Source: Pomacea canaliculata
Taxonomy: Eukaryota > Mollusca > Gastropoda > Architaenioglossa > Ampullariidae
NCBI RefSeq assembly: GCF_003073045.1
Contig: NC_037594.1
Span: forward strand, 24,248,927-24,312,926
Reading direction: 5' to 3'
DNA length: 64,000 nucleotides
Shown here: positions 51,651 through 64,000 of the stretch, piece by piece
How positions within the stretch are numbered: the stretch's first letter is position 1
How the letters are laid out: every line of letters starts with the position of its first letter
Position numbers and translations under genes: made by a program
The notes under the pieces: generated by a model
What the model saw: only the letters and a program-made list of their open reading frames with translations
The model's database searches: none
What the model was told of the DNA's origin: nothing

Positions 51651-53225
51651 GAAAACAAAAAGAAAAACCGCCTGGTACTTTTACATTATTTCTACAAACA
51701 TTGCTCTCGCGGCACAACTCGGGTGTGGGGTGGAAACAACACATTCTACTAGTCCACAACACTGGGAATGGAAGGGTAAACTGAGGCTGGAGTAGAGTGC
51801 GTTCTCCTTTCTCTTCCCTTAACACAGTGAACCACTTACTTCACTCACTAAACCCTGGTGCTTTTGTTCTTGAGCAGTCGCTATGTGAAGCACTAGGAAA
51901 TAGCACAAAAATTATTGTTAGGATTGGAGTTGGTCAAGAAGGACCAGCGTCCTCGGTTGCCATCTGAACAGAAATGTTAGGACAAATATTCGCTGTTCTT
52001 CTGCAAGTTTTCCCTTCAGGTCTATATCCACCAGACACCAAGAAACGAAACTTTTCAGTCTTCTGTTTCTTTTCGTCCATCCTAAGCTGCTGATTATAAG
52101 AATGCTTTACAATACAATATTATAAATCGACAGATTCAAACTTTGCTCACGTACTCATGGTCTTGGTTTTCTTCATCTCGTTATCCGGGTACTAACAGTT
52201 GTGAAACCAAATTTTAAAAACGTGTATTCGTGAATAAAACTCAGTCTCACGAATGAATTTTTTCCATCCCTTTTTCCCTCTTCCACTCTCACCCCACAAG
52301 CCTCACGTACACCAATTCCTTTTTCCCTTGTTCCAAGCTCTCGGCATCATTAAAGCATGAGAAACACCTTCACGCCCCTGATACTTATCGCAGGAAAGGA
52401 GTTGTGTTTCAAAATAGTTCGCAAATTATGAGTAAGTTAATTGCTTGTTTTTGAAACGTCGGAAAGAAGTTCAGGACAGTGAACCAAGGTCCATAGATCA
52501 CGAGACAACCTCCAAACCATAGCGGTTATTGGTGAAGTTGGCATTGGAGAGGAAAAACAAAGAAAAGAGAGGCTGGGAAAAATGACTGATAAAAAGAAGA
52601 AAGAAAAAGAAAGGAGGAATTTTGGATGTAGAGAAAAAAGGAAAGACTAAAGCAAAAGACTTTTTCAAACATGCTCAAGAATGAATAAATGAAAAAAGGA
52701 AGGAATGAAGAACAGTCAATTAAAAAAACCACAATAATTCAATAAATGTAAGAAGGGATAACTGTTTCAAACTCGCATAATGATGGAGGGTACATCTCAA
52801 GAACTCTTTTGCTAGATGGAGTCTGAGTGCTGTCTACTCCATCTGACGATAGTCTTTTAGAGTCGTCGTTGTTGAGGCTGCTCCATCGAGTTGGTGGCGT
52901 TGGTAATGGTTCCTTGTCATCGTTTGAAGCTCATCGTCCTGCACGATTCCTTCCTCCGACCATCGAACATTAAAAGACCTTAGTGTGATGTGTCCATTTT
53001 GACCACAAAAGAACTATTAGTCACTGTTTCTGCTCTTCAACAGTGCATGTCGCTTCAGAAGGATGGTCGCTGAACCCGACCTGTTAGTGAATTTTGCCGA
53101 GAAGACTGATTTAATGGAAAATATGGTTGTTGGAGGCTTTCAATGGGTGTGTCAGCAACAGAATGAATACAAGGCCCTCTAGAATAAGTCTATTCTTATG
53201 TTGTAGAATGCCGACCACACTTTCA

Positions 53226-53236
53226 TGTTGTTGTTG

Positions 53237-53267
<31 letters not shown>

Positions 53268-53268
53268 T
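53226..53268. repeat. (TTG)n/(CTG)n trinucleotide repeat
   Basis: TGT units change to TGC units halfway. It lies just past the break point of the reverse-transcriptase fossil. Confidence 0.95.
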
Positions 53269-53284
53269 AGTTATGATGACCTTA

Positions 53285-53533
53285 CCACGTGTCAAATGCC
53301 TTCTCTGTGTCTAGGAACACTCCGCACAAGATGTGCGTATTTTCTGTGATTTTAAATTGCGTCGTCAGACTGATTTCATATAACTCAACTCCGAATGTTA
53401 TGCCTTTGCCACAATCAGCTCCACATATTTTTTCAGAGCACGTATGTATTCTATTTTTAATGATTGTCTCTCGTATATTAAAGTCTAGCAAAGTCCTTCT
53501 AAAGTCTTCTAAAATTACAGGGCAGTTGGACAA
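53285..53533 (-). mobile_element. Fossil non-LTR reverse transcriptase fragment (jockey-like)
   Basis: The C-terminal part of an 83-codon frame reads ITENTHILCGVFLDTEKAFDT. This matches the conserved F-L-D-x-E-K-A-F-D motif of jockey/CR1-type reverse transcriptases, which holds the first catalytic Asp. The preceding residues are only weakly RT-like. The frame ends at a stop right after AFDTW, next to a trinucleotide array, so the element is truncated and dead. Confidence 0.6.
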
Positions 53534-53983
53534 AGCTTACTTCTGCATCTGTTCTTCTTAACAGAAGATGCATGGTACAACTTACAACAACATTTATTAG
53601 GTTACTTCGGACTGCAGAAACTCCTGGTCAACAACTCCTTTTCGAATCATTAGTGATAAGTTTCTTTATTTGTATGTTTAGCAGTGATGCTTGCAAAAAG
53701 GTGATTATTTTCTTCCTTGTTCTTGTGTTTTCAGGGCAAATTAAAACTGTATATTTTTTTTTTCTTTTTTTAATAAAAAAGCTTTATAAACAAAGCAAAA
53801 TATTTGGTTTGAAGACATCTGCTGTGAACATTAATGACATAAACAGCAATCAAGCGCACCCTCCACTCCCCTTCCTCTATATGGGTTAAAGAAAAGGACT
53901 ATCAAACCACACACACGAGCTGAAATATTTGTTGAATGATCAAAATTTATAAAAACTCATAGTTTGCGTCTTCACCCACCTTC

Positions 53984-54061
53984 TTGTTAGTTTTATTTAT
54001 TGTTAAACAAGCACCATGATACATTCTTTGTTAGTTTTATTTATTGTAATACAAGCACCAC
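53984..54061. repeat. 44-bp tandem duplication
   Basis: TTGTTAGTTTTATTTATTGT at 53984 recurs at 54028, and both copies continue to ACAAGCACCA. Confidence 0.9.
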
Positions 54062-54205
54062 GAAAACAAACAATCTGTCAAGGTTTTTGCAAGATTTCTC
54101 AAATTTCTACAAAACACAAATGCATGAAAACATGAAGAAAACAAACGTATATCAATTTTTCTTTCTTTCTGATTTTTATTTATTTCGTTGTGAACTGCTA
54201 CACAT

Positions 54206-54332
54206 CGAGTGAGCGAAGCGACTTCGGCATCTCACTCGGGTGTAATACTAAGAGTTGTTGGGTTCATATTGAAACCCAGCATCTTTCTCACTCTCTCTCT
54301 CTTACTCTCTCTCACTCTCTCTCTCTCCATCC
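54206..54332 (+). mobile_element. tRNA-like SINE module with CT-rich tail
   Basis: CGAGTGAG (54206-54213) pairs with CTCACTCG (54231-54238). A B-box-like GGGTTCATATTGA follows, in a second hairpin (GGGTTC...GAAACCC, 54260-54277). Then AGCATCTTTC leads into a (CT)n tail. This layout is typical of tRNA-derived SINEs in invertebrates. The family is not identified. Confidence 0.45.
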
Positions 54333-54421
54333 CCGCCCCCTGGCAGTCTCAGTCTGCAGGCCTCCCGGAGAAGGTGCTGGAAAAGACGGGAGGAAGTTTG
54401 CGTGACTAAAGAAAATACACA

Positions 54422-54492
54422 GGGGTCGGGCAGCGCAGCGATCCCCCGACAAGACCTGTCAATACAGGAATCGCGTTACTGCGCTCGACCCC
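54422..54492 (-). mobile_element. Structured tRNA-like hairpin element
   Basis: A 71-base imperfect hairpin: GGGGTCG/CGACCCC (7 bp), AGCGCAG/CTGCGCT (7 bp), CGAT/ATCG and an inner CCTGT/ACAGG. The minus-strand reading GAGCGCAGTAACGCGATTCC resembles a tRNA A-box region, suggesting a SINE head rather than a functional tRNA. Confidence 0.4.
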
Positions 54493-54540
54493 AGCCTCCT
54501 CACCAGCGGCGTGCACGCGCGAACCAATGCGCGGCACTTT

Positions 54541-54552
54541 TTTTTTTTTTTT
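54541..54552. repeat. Poly-T run
   Basis: Homopolymer beside the tRNA-like modules. Read on the minus strand it is a poly-A run that lies 5' of the hairpin element, so it is not that element's tail. Confidence 0.8.
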
Positions 54553-57039
54553 AAATCCTCGTGTGTGTGTGTACGCCGGTCTGGTCCACAGGGTCCCTGC
54601 AGGTGCTGTTTTGAACACAGCAATGCATCTACAGTCCCTCGCGATCCTCATTATGCATACTCTACGGTAAATAAATGCTTCTGTCTGTCTGTCCGCTTGT
54701 TTGACTGCCTGTTGTAATAGGTTTCTACGGGACATTATTTTGACACGTTGTAAAGATCATTCACCTGTTTCCTCTCACACTCTTTGAATAACACACACAC
54801 ACACAAAAATTAATATGTATAAGAAATACCCGTTGTGTTTCTGCTTCACAATAAAATGTAAACAAGAATATAAATGTAGTAAAGTCTCAAAGTATGTAAA
54901 AGTAAATTAGATAATATGATTCGTGGTAACAGTGATATGTGAATGAGTGTCCTGTCTATATTTTCGCAAGTTTTCATGTATCTGTGCACCAATAAAACAC
55001 CAAACACCCATCACCACCACCACATACCAAAACCCCCCAAAGAAATCCCTCCCATTCTTAAATTTTATGGTATCAAGGTGCATTTGCTTGAATACCTATG
55101 AAGACAGTTAAAGGCTACAAAAAAGTTAAACACACACCAAAAAAAAACCAACATTTTTTCTCTCTGAAAAAAATTGAATGGCGGTCATTTATAGAACCAA
55201 CCAACCATGTCCCTCGTCTGAGTTCAAACAGTTCATTGTCACAAGTCTTCTACTATTCTCAGGTCCTGTGTAACAGAAACAAATGGAATATTGTGGGCGG
55301 GCGATGACTATCATCATTTCTGCACGTTGTTTTGTGTAAAAAAAAATTATTCTTGCACACGTGTCCAGATAAAAGTATCTGTAACAGATGACACTGTCTT
55401 TCCAAACTCCGGGTTATTTTTTCTAATACCCATGCGCATCGGAGCCTGTTGGCTCGCGAACCAAGCTTGAAGGTCCTGTACCCGAACTTTAAAACCGGAA
55501 ACAAGGCTTTCTATTTGTTCTGAAAGCATTCCTCACTGCACAGTCCAAACTTGCCACGTTCCTCCTTTGAAACTCCGACAAGGTGATACTGCTTGCTTTG
55601 AAGCCGCCGCGACAGATGAAATTTCAGGCGGTAATGAGTGAGTTTTCCAACCGCCATGATTGACGAGGCTGGACGGAGTTCCTCGCCAGCGATGAGAGAC
55701 TGGTGCGAAAAACATCGTGCTCAAGAATCAGTCACCTTTGAAATGCTCTTTTAACTGGCACAACAAGGCTAGAATTACAGCCGGTCCACCATTTCGTCTT
55801 CTTCTGGTTGCATAATTTGTTGCCTTATCTCCTCGTTTTCTTTATGAGCAACTTTTTTTTTTCTTTTTAAGTCCTGAGCACGAGCCTTTAAGGAACAGGG
55901 ACATTAGTCTGACAAACTGAAAAAAAAGTGTCTTCACGAACATCTTACTCTCAAAGGGTGGCGCCGGTGGACAGTTTGCAGCTGTGTCAAGGGTAGAAAT
56001 TCCAAACTCACTTCCACCCTACAAGGGGCAGGGGAGAGTGCAAGATGACAGATATGTAAAAAGAAGGAGAGAACAAGTGACGGTACTGAAATTACGGAAG
56101 GCTTAAAGAAACACACTCGACAGGAATATTTCCGAGAAGAAGCAAGAGGCAGAAATTGCTCCACCAGAGAGGTTATAAAAGGGTTTTGGCTGAAAAACAG
56201 CGATCAGACATCCGGTCGTAGGGTCGATCACTCAGGTTGCTGCCATAAAGGTTTTTTTGGTTGTATTGTCATAAAATAAAATGGTTACTTTTTTGGAAAA
56301 TGAAGGAAACAGAATGTTAGACCTTTAGCAAATTGAAATAAAATGGATACACGAAAGAATAAGTAAAAAATAAAAACTAGTTGAGGAGAAAAGCAAAAGC
56401 ACAAATTAAAAACGGTAAATGGAACTGCCCAACTTAAAACCGAAACGAAGGAAATCAATGTGTATTCTTTGAACCTTTAAAAAAGAAAAAAGAACGTAAA
56501 AGTGAAAAAAAAAGGAAGAAAAACTAAGGGGAGATAAGCCCAGTATGTGAGTCATAAAGCATCCTTCAAACCGATCGGTGGATGCAGGAGAATCGATTAT
56601 CTCCCATTGCGCGTAATCGTTTGGAAGTAAATGAAGTGCAGAAGATGAGAGAAGAACTCCCATTAGGTTTTGGAGTGAGAGTGGGGTGTAGTGAGGCCGG
56701 GGGGAGGGGAGAGGAGTTAGACAGGTGTAGGAACAGAAAGGGTGGCGGTAGCTGATGATGAGGCGAGGAGAAGAGGGTGGCTGGAAGGTAGAAGGTAAGG
56801 AGGTGGAGGCGGGGGTTCAAGGAAAGCTCGAGGCGAGGAGGGTCTTGGTAGGACGGGTGGAGGGTCGGGAAGCATTGTCGGGATGGTCCCCTCCAGTACG
56901 AGCAAAGCGATTGACGAAGTGATTTTTCTCTGAGACTTTCTTTTCTTTTTTCGTGTTGTTCCTTCGCCTTGTACAGGCGGGCACTGTGTTCTTGAGAACT
57001 TGGCAACTACAGAACGTGCCAAGAAAACACTAAAAATAG

Positions 57040-57040
<1 letters not shown>

Positions 57041-57084
<44 letters not shown>
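57041..57084. repeat. (ACAG)n microsatellite
   Basis: Eleven uninterrupted ACAG units. Confidence 0.98.
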
Positions 57085-57085
<1 letters not shown>

Positions 57086-57310
57086 ATCACGACCGCGGTT
57101 AGGCGACTATTCACACTGTTATTATAGCGATAGTTATTTAGAATGAAACCAACCTGTCAGACTGATATTTGAGGTATCATGGTGTATTATATAATAGTAA
57201 CATTGGCAGACAAATAATTTCCTGAAAAGGATTAATTAAAAATGTTTTGTATTTGTAAAGTCGTGGCTTACAGTCCACGCTGTATTCTAGATTATAAATA
57301 ACACCTGGAT

Positions 57311-57345
<35 letters not shown>

Positions 57346-57346
57346 A
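57311..57346. repeat. (AAC)n microsatellite
   Basis: Twelve uninterrupted AAC units. Confidence 0.98.
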
Positions 57347-60300
57347 TCCTCTTAGCGCGGACTGTCCAGGTCACTGACGTCACGCTTCCAAAGTTTTTTC
57401 CTTCACTGAGACCTTTAAAAAAAAAAAAAAAAAAATCAGCGACCCGGGGTGGCAGAGGTGCGTGAAGCCGATGATCCTAGAATAAGATCCCTCCGGGTAG
57501 ACCTGCACACTCGACCACCTGGAACTTTCTCGACTGGATGGCTGGCGCGAGGGAAGCAGGCTAATACCGGGGATAACTTGATCCACGTGTTAATGTGATA
57601 AGCACGTGGTTAAGGACGGAGATGGTGATTTTTTTTATTGGAAAAAAAAACTATTTCTTCATTCAATGTTTTGTCTGACTATATTTAAACTATGTTTAGT
57701 TTGGATGGATTAGAATGACCCACACGTGTCAGGAGAGAATAAAGTGTGTGTGTGTGTGTGTGGTATGTATATATGCATGTATATATCCCATATATCCCAG
57801 TACCACAGACCAACAGCAACACACTCCCATGAACTTCTAAGAAACAAACAAACAATGAATTATCAAGCTCGGAATTTCCTGGCAGACCTGAGTGCCACAC
57901 GACGATTTATACTCAACATAAGTGGATACTCGCTGAAAGTATAAAACCCTTCTTGTCAGTTAAATAAAACATTTTCTTGTCTTCACTACATTGACTTACT
58001 TCCACTTGACGGTTTCTCCACTTTATTGTTTATTTTTGTCGAAGCTCTATTCTCACCATTCCAAACATCCCTTTTTTTATGAAGCGCTTTCTTTGAACAT
58101 TCTTCTCCAAGAACAATAAATTACAGTAAAGTAACCTCAGCCTTGATTGTAAATTACATTTAATGACATCTGCGCATCGTCGCTTCTAAGGGCAAAGACA
58201 TTTTCCAAACAAGTTCTGAATTTTACGAGGCTCAAGTGGGTTTTAAAAATAACTAAAAATAATCTTGAATATCATGATTGGAAATTGTTAGACAAATAAA
58301 CAAGTAAACTTTGCTGGTTGTGTTTATCGATATTTTTACAAATCTTTCTATTAAAAAAAAATTTTTTTTAGACAGAACAGTCTTGGCATCAGCTTGGTCC
58401 AGGCTTAGAAGATGAAGCTGTCACGTGATGACAGATGACCAGGCAGCAGCTTAGCAACCTGTCGGACCTAACTTCTGTTTGTCTTCAGTTCCACGAGTCC
58501 CGAGGATCAAAGGGGTACATGAAGACTTTTGCTGGAGGGCGGCTTTCAACCTCGGCAGGTGCTGCGAGTGATTGGGTGGCCTGCCCGGGTGCGTTTCGCC
58601 CTTTCGTCTTTCTGACATCATTGTTTTTCTATTCTCTCTCGAGCGTGAGCCCCGAGTCGTCGCAGTCTTGTGGCGGGCGACATTCTGACACAGGTGCACG
58701 AAAATTTGGTTTTAAACTTTGCACCCGAAGTACCCATTCCTTACATCACTGTAACAGTCACACGTTTTGTTACGTCTGTTTAGCAGGAGAACAAAAGGTA
58801 TTGGGGAAGGGGAAGGGAACCCAGGCGGGGAATGTAGAGGAGGTAAGGAATGTAGAAGCGCGCGCGCAAGTGTGTGTGTGTGTGTTCTTTCTCTTTCTTT
58901 CCCTCCTTCCCTGGTCTTTTTTTTTTTTGTCTATACCAGACACAGGGACACTGGCTCAGACCTTTGTCATTAGAATAATTACAACAAATCGTCCCGCTTG
59001 TATAAATATTTGAATATTATAATTAAAGAAATGTATTTAATGACGGAGTGTTTTAAAACTATAAAATAGTATAACATTGTAGAAACTTACTTGATTTTTA
59101 TTTTTAGTTGAATTTTAAATTTGTGAATACAATTTTTACTGAATGATGTTTGGGTGAGTCAGAGGTAGAAATCACAGAGCGAACCCGAAAGTTCCTAATA
59201 TTGATAACATTTTAATTACTACAAATTATAGAAAAAAGATATTGGCATTCACTTTAACTGAGAGAACTGTATACTAATGGCTGACATCAATAAGCTTAGC
59301 TGTTGTTTCTAACTGAACATCAAAAGTCAGTAAGCTAAGTGACGAGAGGAAGATCTGGGGTGTAAATTCTACAGATAACCGCCAGGAGGCAGCGGTCCTC
59401 GGCATCAGTTTTGCTCCGTCACGCCCTCGAGTCAGCGGAGCGTGGATGCGGGACTAATGGACTGCAGTGGCTGATGGGAAGGATGCACGAGGGTCGAGGT
59501 GTTTGCCGCAGCTGCAACGCTTACAGGGAGAGAACTCCACCAGAATAAAGTCGGTCGTGAGTAGCTCACCCCTACAGAGGTTGTCTTGCTCTCAAGTGTG
59601 ATAGCAGAAGCGGGCGCTACCATCTCTTCTCTCTTCTCTTCCTCCTCTCTCTTTCTTCTCTCTCGCTCTGCTTTATTATTTCTCTCTCTCACTCTCTCCC
59701 CCTCCCCTCGCTCGCTATTTCTTTCTCGCTTTCCACAAGAAAAAGGCAATTTGAGATTAGCTCATCCCTGACTAAAGAGGATTGCCCTTGTGGGCAATTA
59801 TGTTTATATTTTTAGCTACATTCCTCTCTTTACAAAAGTTCCTCAACTTTTTGTGTAGATTGTTTTCTAAGTCACAGGTTTCATAAAGCTGTAAATTTTA
59901 TACCAGTATTCAATCAAAAATTTAAATTTTAAACGGATTTCGAAAGAAGCTTGATGACCACCAGTGTACCGTAATCGCTGTTTGCTCTCTGGTCTGACAA
60001 AAAAGACACACCGAATCACAAAGATATAAAAAATAGTATTTATCTGTTACAAGCAATAGGTGGTATAGAAGAATTTTATCTTCACTGCCAACAATAACTT
60101 TCTGGCTTTGATGCCAATGAAAGATGGTTTGATCCATCTATAACAGCTCACCCAGGTTGTCTAGTTTGTGACAAAAAAAAAATAATGTCATAAAGACAAA
60201 GAACATTTTTTGTTCAGCTGTCCATATTATAAAACTATTCAAAAGAAAAAAAAAACTCTTCCAAACACCTATTGTTCAAAGGGTATAGGCTATATTTGTT

Positions 60301-60906
60301 ACCCTCACAAATGATGACGTGTATTTATATATATATATATGTGAACTGAAATTTGCATATTAATTATTGTATCTGAAGGTTATAGAAACCCTATTCTTTG
60401 GAATAAGTGGTTTCTTATCATGTTATTATACAGGTAATGTTTCAACTACTTATAGATGCGTGTATGTATAGATGGATGGACGTATAATAAATGCCTATAT
60501 ATATATTACTAGTTATGCCCCTTTGGTAAGAGAATATGCCTGATGATGATATACTTAGGTTCAAATCATTTGCCTTTAGACTTCTGCTGAACATACTGGG
60601 TTTTTTTTTTTTACTGTAAATATGTTTGTATTTCCCCCATGTCATAATGACCATGAGTCATTGGCATTAAAGATATCTCTCATGTCACATCTTTCTCCTG
60701 TTTGCTCTCTTTTTCTGGATCTCTTTCTCTCTCTCTTTCCACCAGAGTAAAGTCGGTCGGTACTATCTAACCCTAACTAAAGAATTGTACATTGTTCTTA
60801 AGAGCAGAATCGGACGTTTGTGCCCTTTCTCTCGCTTTCTTTCTTTTTTTTTTTTTCTCTCGATTTTTTCTGTTTCTCCTATTCTCTCCCCTTTCACCTT
60901 GTGGTG

Positions 60907-60913
<7 letters not shown>

Positions 60914-60945
<32 letters not shown>

Positions 60946-60965
60946 TATTATTATTATTATTATTA

Positions 60966-60998
<33 letters not shown>
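60914..60998. repeat. (ATT)n microsatellite, interrupted
   Basis: About 28 TAT/ATT units with two single-base slips (TATATT). Confidence 0.97.
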
Positions 60999-63900
60999 CT
61001 GTCTCTCTCCACTTTTGTCTCTCTAGTTTATTATGCACTCAAACACAGAACGACCTATCCCACACTCCTCATACGCATATGGTGATGATGATAACCAGTA
61101 CAATCACCTCTTTCTTGGCTTTCGTCCCCCTTTTCCGTATCGCGGTCTGGGTGGGGGGTGCCATTCTCTTTGATGGCACCTCGCCCTTGACCTACTCAGA
61201 AAGTGGCAGCATGCCCCAGCCTAGTCGTTACGGATTTGGCTCCTTCATCGTCTGACAGGCGGCACTCAATGAACCCTTCATTAACATCAAACAGACTTTC
61301 GTGCTTTCCTTCCTCGAGGTTGATCAGCGATGCTGCGGTCGCTCGTCCTGTGGGTGCTGTGGAGTCGAACCCTGATGGTCATTTGTACAAAAATTTTACT
61401 CTGTAATTCTCTGGAATTTATCGTCAACCGCTCAGCTGTGACATCCTTGCGAAAGGTGAGGGGAGGAGATGCCGAAACACCGATTAAAGTGGCTGCTTGT
61501 CAACCAGTAGGACAGTTGCAGGGTCTGTCGTCGTGCTCGTCGATCATGTCATCATGGCGCTGGCACACCTGATGAGCGATGTCACTCGCCTCTCTCAAGG
61601 TCAGTTCACATTCTAGATAAATCTCGGCATGTCAGTCAACACTCTCTTCTTGGAGAGATTTCATTATTCGAGCTTTGTGGAAGATTAGTTAATTTTGTAT
61701 AAACATAAACTTGCGCGTGCGCACTCTCAAACACAAAGTGCTTGCACACATATAATCTTTCTCTCTCTCTCTCTCACGCACCAGAACTCAACATGATGCA
61801 ACTTATATCCATTTAAATAGATATTTCAATAGCCCGTACTCTTAATTTGCTGACAAAACCGACAGGACAACATGCATGAGGAGAAATCTATCATTGTGTT
61901 ATTCTTTGTCACAGCTTTTAGTATATACAGATAAAATGTATTTAACATTCACAGAATAATCTATATATGTTAATATAAAGTAACGTGTATCTATATATAT
62001 AAACACACACAACACCTATTTAATGACATTTGACACGCACACACACCTACACCCTCTCACCCATACACATGAACTTCATCCAATGCATCAACGTTTTATG
62101 CGTTTGGTTTTATATTTTCTTTTTTAAAAAAACAACGGGGTTAGTGTTAGTGATGGGAATGGTGCAGGAATGTCTTCAGGACGACCAGGGGATGATAGGG
62201 CTAGAAGGTTCCCTGTGACAGGAGCTGTGATTAATGGGATGGAGCTGTGTATACAGGTGCCCAATGTCTTTATGATGATTCCTCCCTCTCCTCCTCCCTC
62301 GCTGCATCCGAGGCCATCTTTGAGGACAAATAGTGAGAGCCGCTAATTTATTTCACAGTAACCGTGCAGCGACGGTCCATCAATCAGACAAGATGATCAT
62401 TCTTTCATTTCAAGCCTCTCTCCACTCACTGCTGTGAACCCTTACTCCTTGACCTTGGGGTCAGCTGTGATGGGCGGGTCACGTGACGACCTCGCGCAAG
62501 TGTGCATCCTACAGGAATGTGCTGCCACGTGGGAACATGTGATGAATGTTGCTGTGTGAGAGAGAGAGAAAGAGGAAGTGTATTGTGTGTTCAGTGTATG
62601 CGTACTCTTGCGTTATTTTGAGACAGAAAAATAAGAAAAAATAAAGAAATATTTAAATAAAAATGAGCAGGACGAAAGATGGCAAACACAATTTTGTTTA
62701 TGGTTTTGTGTGTTTATTTATTTCCCAGCGATCTCAGCGCTGTATACGCGCGGATGCCATGTCAGTCCCACCACACCGTGTGTTCACACAAATAAGGATG
62801 TTGTGTAAACTAAAATGTGCATCCCTGATGGAATCACAACAATGCTGATGTCGATTCTTAGAATATTTCACACCACATCCGAAAGTGGCTTCAGTGTACA
62901 GTGTATGTGGCGAAATTAATGTGTCTGGTTTTGAGCCCGAAAAATCACCATGATCATGGATCAGATCCGTTAATTACTGTTTTTGTTCGTTCTCCATATT
63001 TTCTTTAAATTTTGAGGCACCACTGGAAAATGATTTTTGTCCAGAAACCACGCTTTCCATTATGCCAAAAAACCCTGAGTTGTGGAATTTTTAATAACCA
63101 TAAGAAGGGGATCTGGACTTCTTGTTCAGGACCATGTCAAGTAAGGTGTAGTTTTTCCCTCCTTTCCCCACTTTTACCAAACGACTGAAACGCTCTGGAT
63201 TTCTACCTGATTATTTTTACCTTATAAAGTCTCACCTACACTGGAAAACGAAACTGTTCAAAGTGCGCATCCTGTCTGGTTATGATGAAATCTTTCAATT
63301 TTACCCGGATCAATCACAGAACAACCTTTTTCTGAAAAACTGTCTCAATAGTTTAAAAGAAAGTACCACAGTAATTTTTTGGGTTAGATAAGTTAGGAGT
63401 GGAACACGCCCTCAGGCTTTGAATTATTTATTTTATGTGATTATGTGCAGGCACGTCCTGGCTAAAATACCTGACTGTATTTTTAGAGAAAGAATTATCA
63501 GCGAAACTCATTCGTCCCAAAGAGTTTAGCAGCCACCTAAAGGTCCCTTTACGCCACCCAGTCAAGTTCGTTTTCTGAAAAGTTATCTTTGTTAAAATAT
63601 TAGGTCTTCAAATTTCATACAACTAACAGTTTGACTCATTTCACTATAAGCAAAAATGAAATGACTGTCCTGTCACTCCACAAGACGATCAAATCCTCCT
63701 CCCTTTTATGTGTTTGTGTCGTACTGTATTGACTTATAATATGTTATATATTATTTCCATGGTGTTTATGTATATATATATGTGTGTGTGTGTAGGGGAA
63801 GGGTGTTCCTATTTTTGTAGAGGACATAAATTTTCTCTGCGGCGGGAAAGATTGCCATAGAAGCATTTTCATTATTTGTGAACTAACGCTTTTTGACTAT

Positions 63901-64000
63901 CCTCATTTTGAACGGTTGTTTATCATTAGCTACATCATTAAAGGCCCTTCACATATATTTCTAAAGTTCTTAAGATTCTGAATACTTAAATCTGAGTAAA

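Larger units (their letters stand above)
44614..53200. other. Gene-poor stretch
   Basis: No exon supported. GC-rich pockets occur at 47040-47200, 48930-49330 and 50780-51080, with open frames on both strands but no recognisable domain. An NRF-1-like TGCGCATGCGT lies at 48991-49001. Simple repeats are listed separately. Confidence 0.4.
54735..64000. other. Gene-poor stretch to the end of the window
   Basis: No exon recognised. The longest frames cross CT, GT or ATT simple repeats and look spurious. A CT-rich tract lies at 59615-59735. Moderately GC-rich DNA at 58430-58860 and 61130-61600 has no recognisable product. Confidence 0.45.

Noticed and set aside
56566..57006. 146-codon minus-strand frame rich in Pro, Ser and Leu
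   Set aside because: Composition follows a G-rich/C-rich strand asymmetry; no family resemblance.
58435..59013. 192-codon plus-strand frame
   Set aside because: It runs through GT and CT simple repeats (VCVCVFFLFLS), has no recognisable domain and no splice context. Probably chance.
60785..61255. 156-codon frame and two overlapping frames
   Set aside because: Most of the frame is the ATT microsatellite read as poly-Tyr, poly-Ile or poly-Leu.
1..64000. CRISPR arrays, bacterial operons, rRNA genes
   Set aside because: None seen; the DNA is eukaryotic, with spliced genes and microsatellites. Tandem repeats here lack spacer structure.

Overview
This is eukaryotic, intron-rich, AT-biased DNA with many microsatellites and decayed retroelements. 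The genes have canonical GT..AG introns and the proteins are metazoan. The protein families, TspanC8 tetraspanins and a scleraxis/paraxis-type bHLH factor, together with the LINE and SINE tails, suggest an invertebrate, most likely a mollusc (perhaps a gastropod). That assignment is an inference; no species-specific marker was seen.

Three protein-coding loci can be supported, all on the minus strand. (1) Tetraspanin A, 15215 down to 6112, seven coding exons, 291 residues. (2) Tetraspanin B, 21439 down to 17224, seven coding exons, about 304 residues. Both have eight cysteines in the large extracellular loop (CCG, FNC, RC/KC, SCC, C, GC), which defines the TspanC8 group. Known TspanC8 members bind the metalloprotease ADAM10 and control its traffic. 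The two genes lie head to tail about 2 kb apart with introns at matching positions, so they are tandem duplicates. The one exception is the start of exon 2 in B, where the canonical acceptor leaves the frame one base short. (3) A bHLH gene whose main coding exon lies at 38199-37837. It encodes a clear scleraxis/TCF15-type bHLH domain and the conserved CTFCLS motif, then a splice donor. Its last exon was not found. A second long open frame upstream and overlapping it, in another frame, may hold the true N-terminus.

Region by region: 1-3.8 kb, nothing recognised. 3.8-6.1 kb, probable long 3' UTR of A. 6.1-15.3 kb, gene A, with a 226-bp inverted-repeat DNA transposon in intron 1 and a LINE 3' fragment in intron 3. 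16.6-21.5 kb, gene B. 21.5-37.8 kb, intergenic or intronic, with one orphan exon candidate (22.7-22.9 kb), some promoter-like motifs and simple repeats. 37.8-38.7 kb, the bHLH gene. 38.8-64 kb, about 25 kb without a recognisable gene, holding LINE fragments, tRNA-like SINE modules, tandem duplications and trinucleotide arrays.

No novel multi-gene system was found. The items most worth checking are the B exon 2 acceptor, the frame conflict in the bHLH gene, the orphan exon candidate and the transposon in intron 1 of A.
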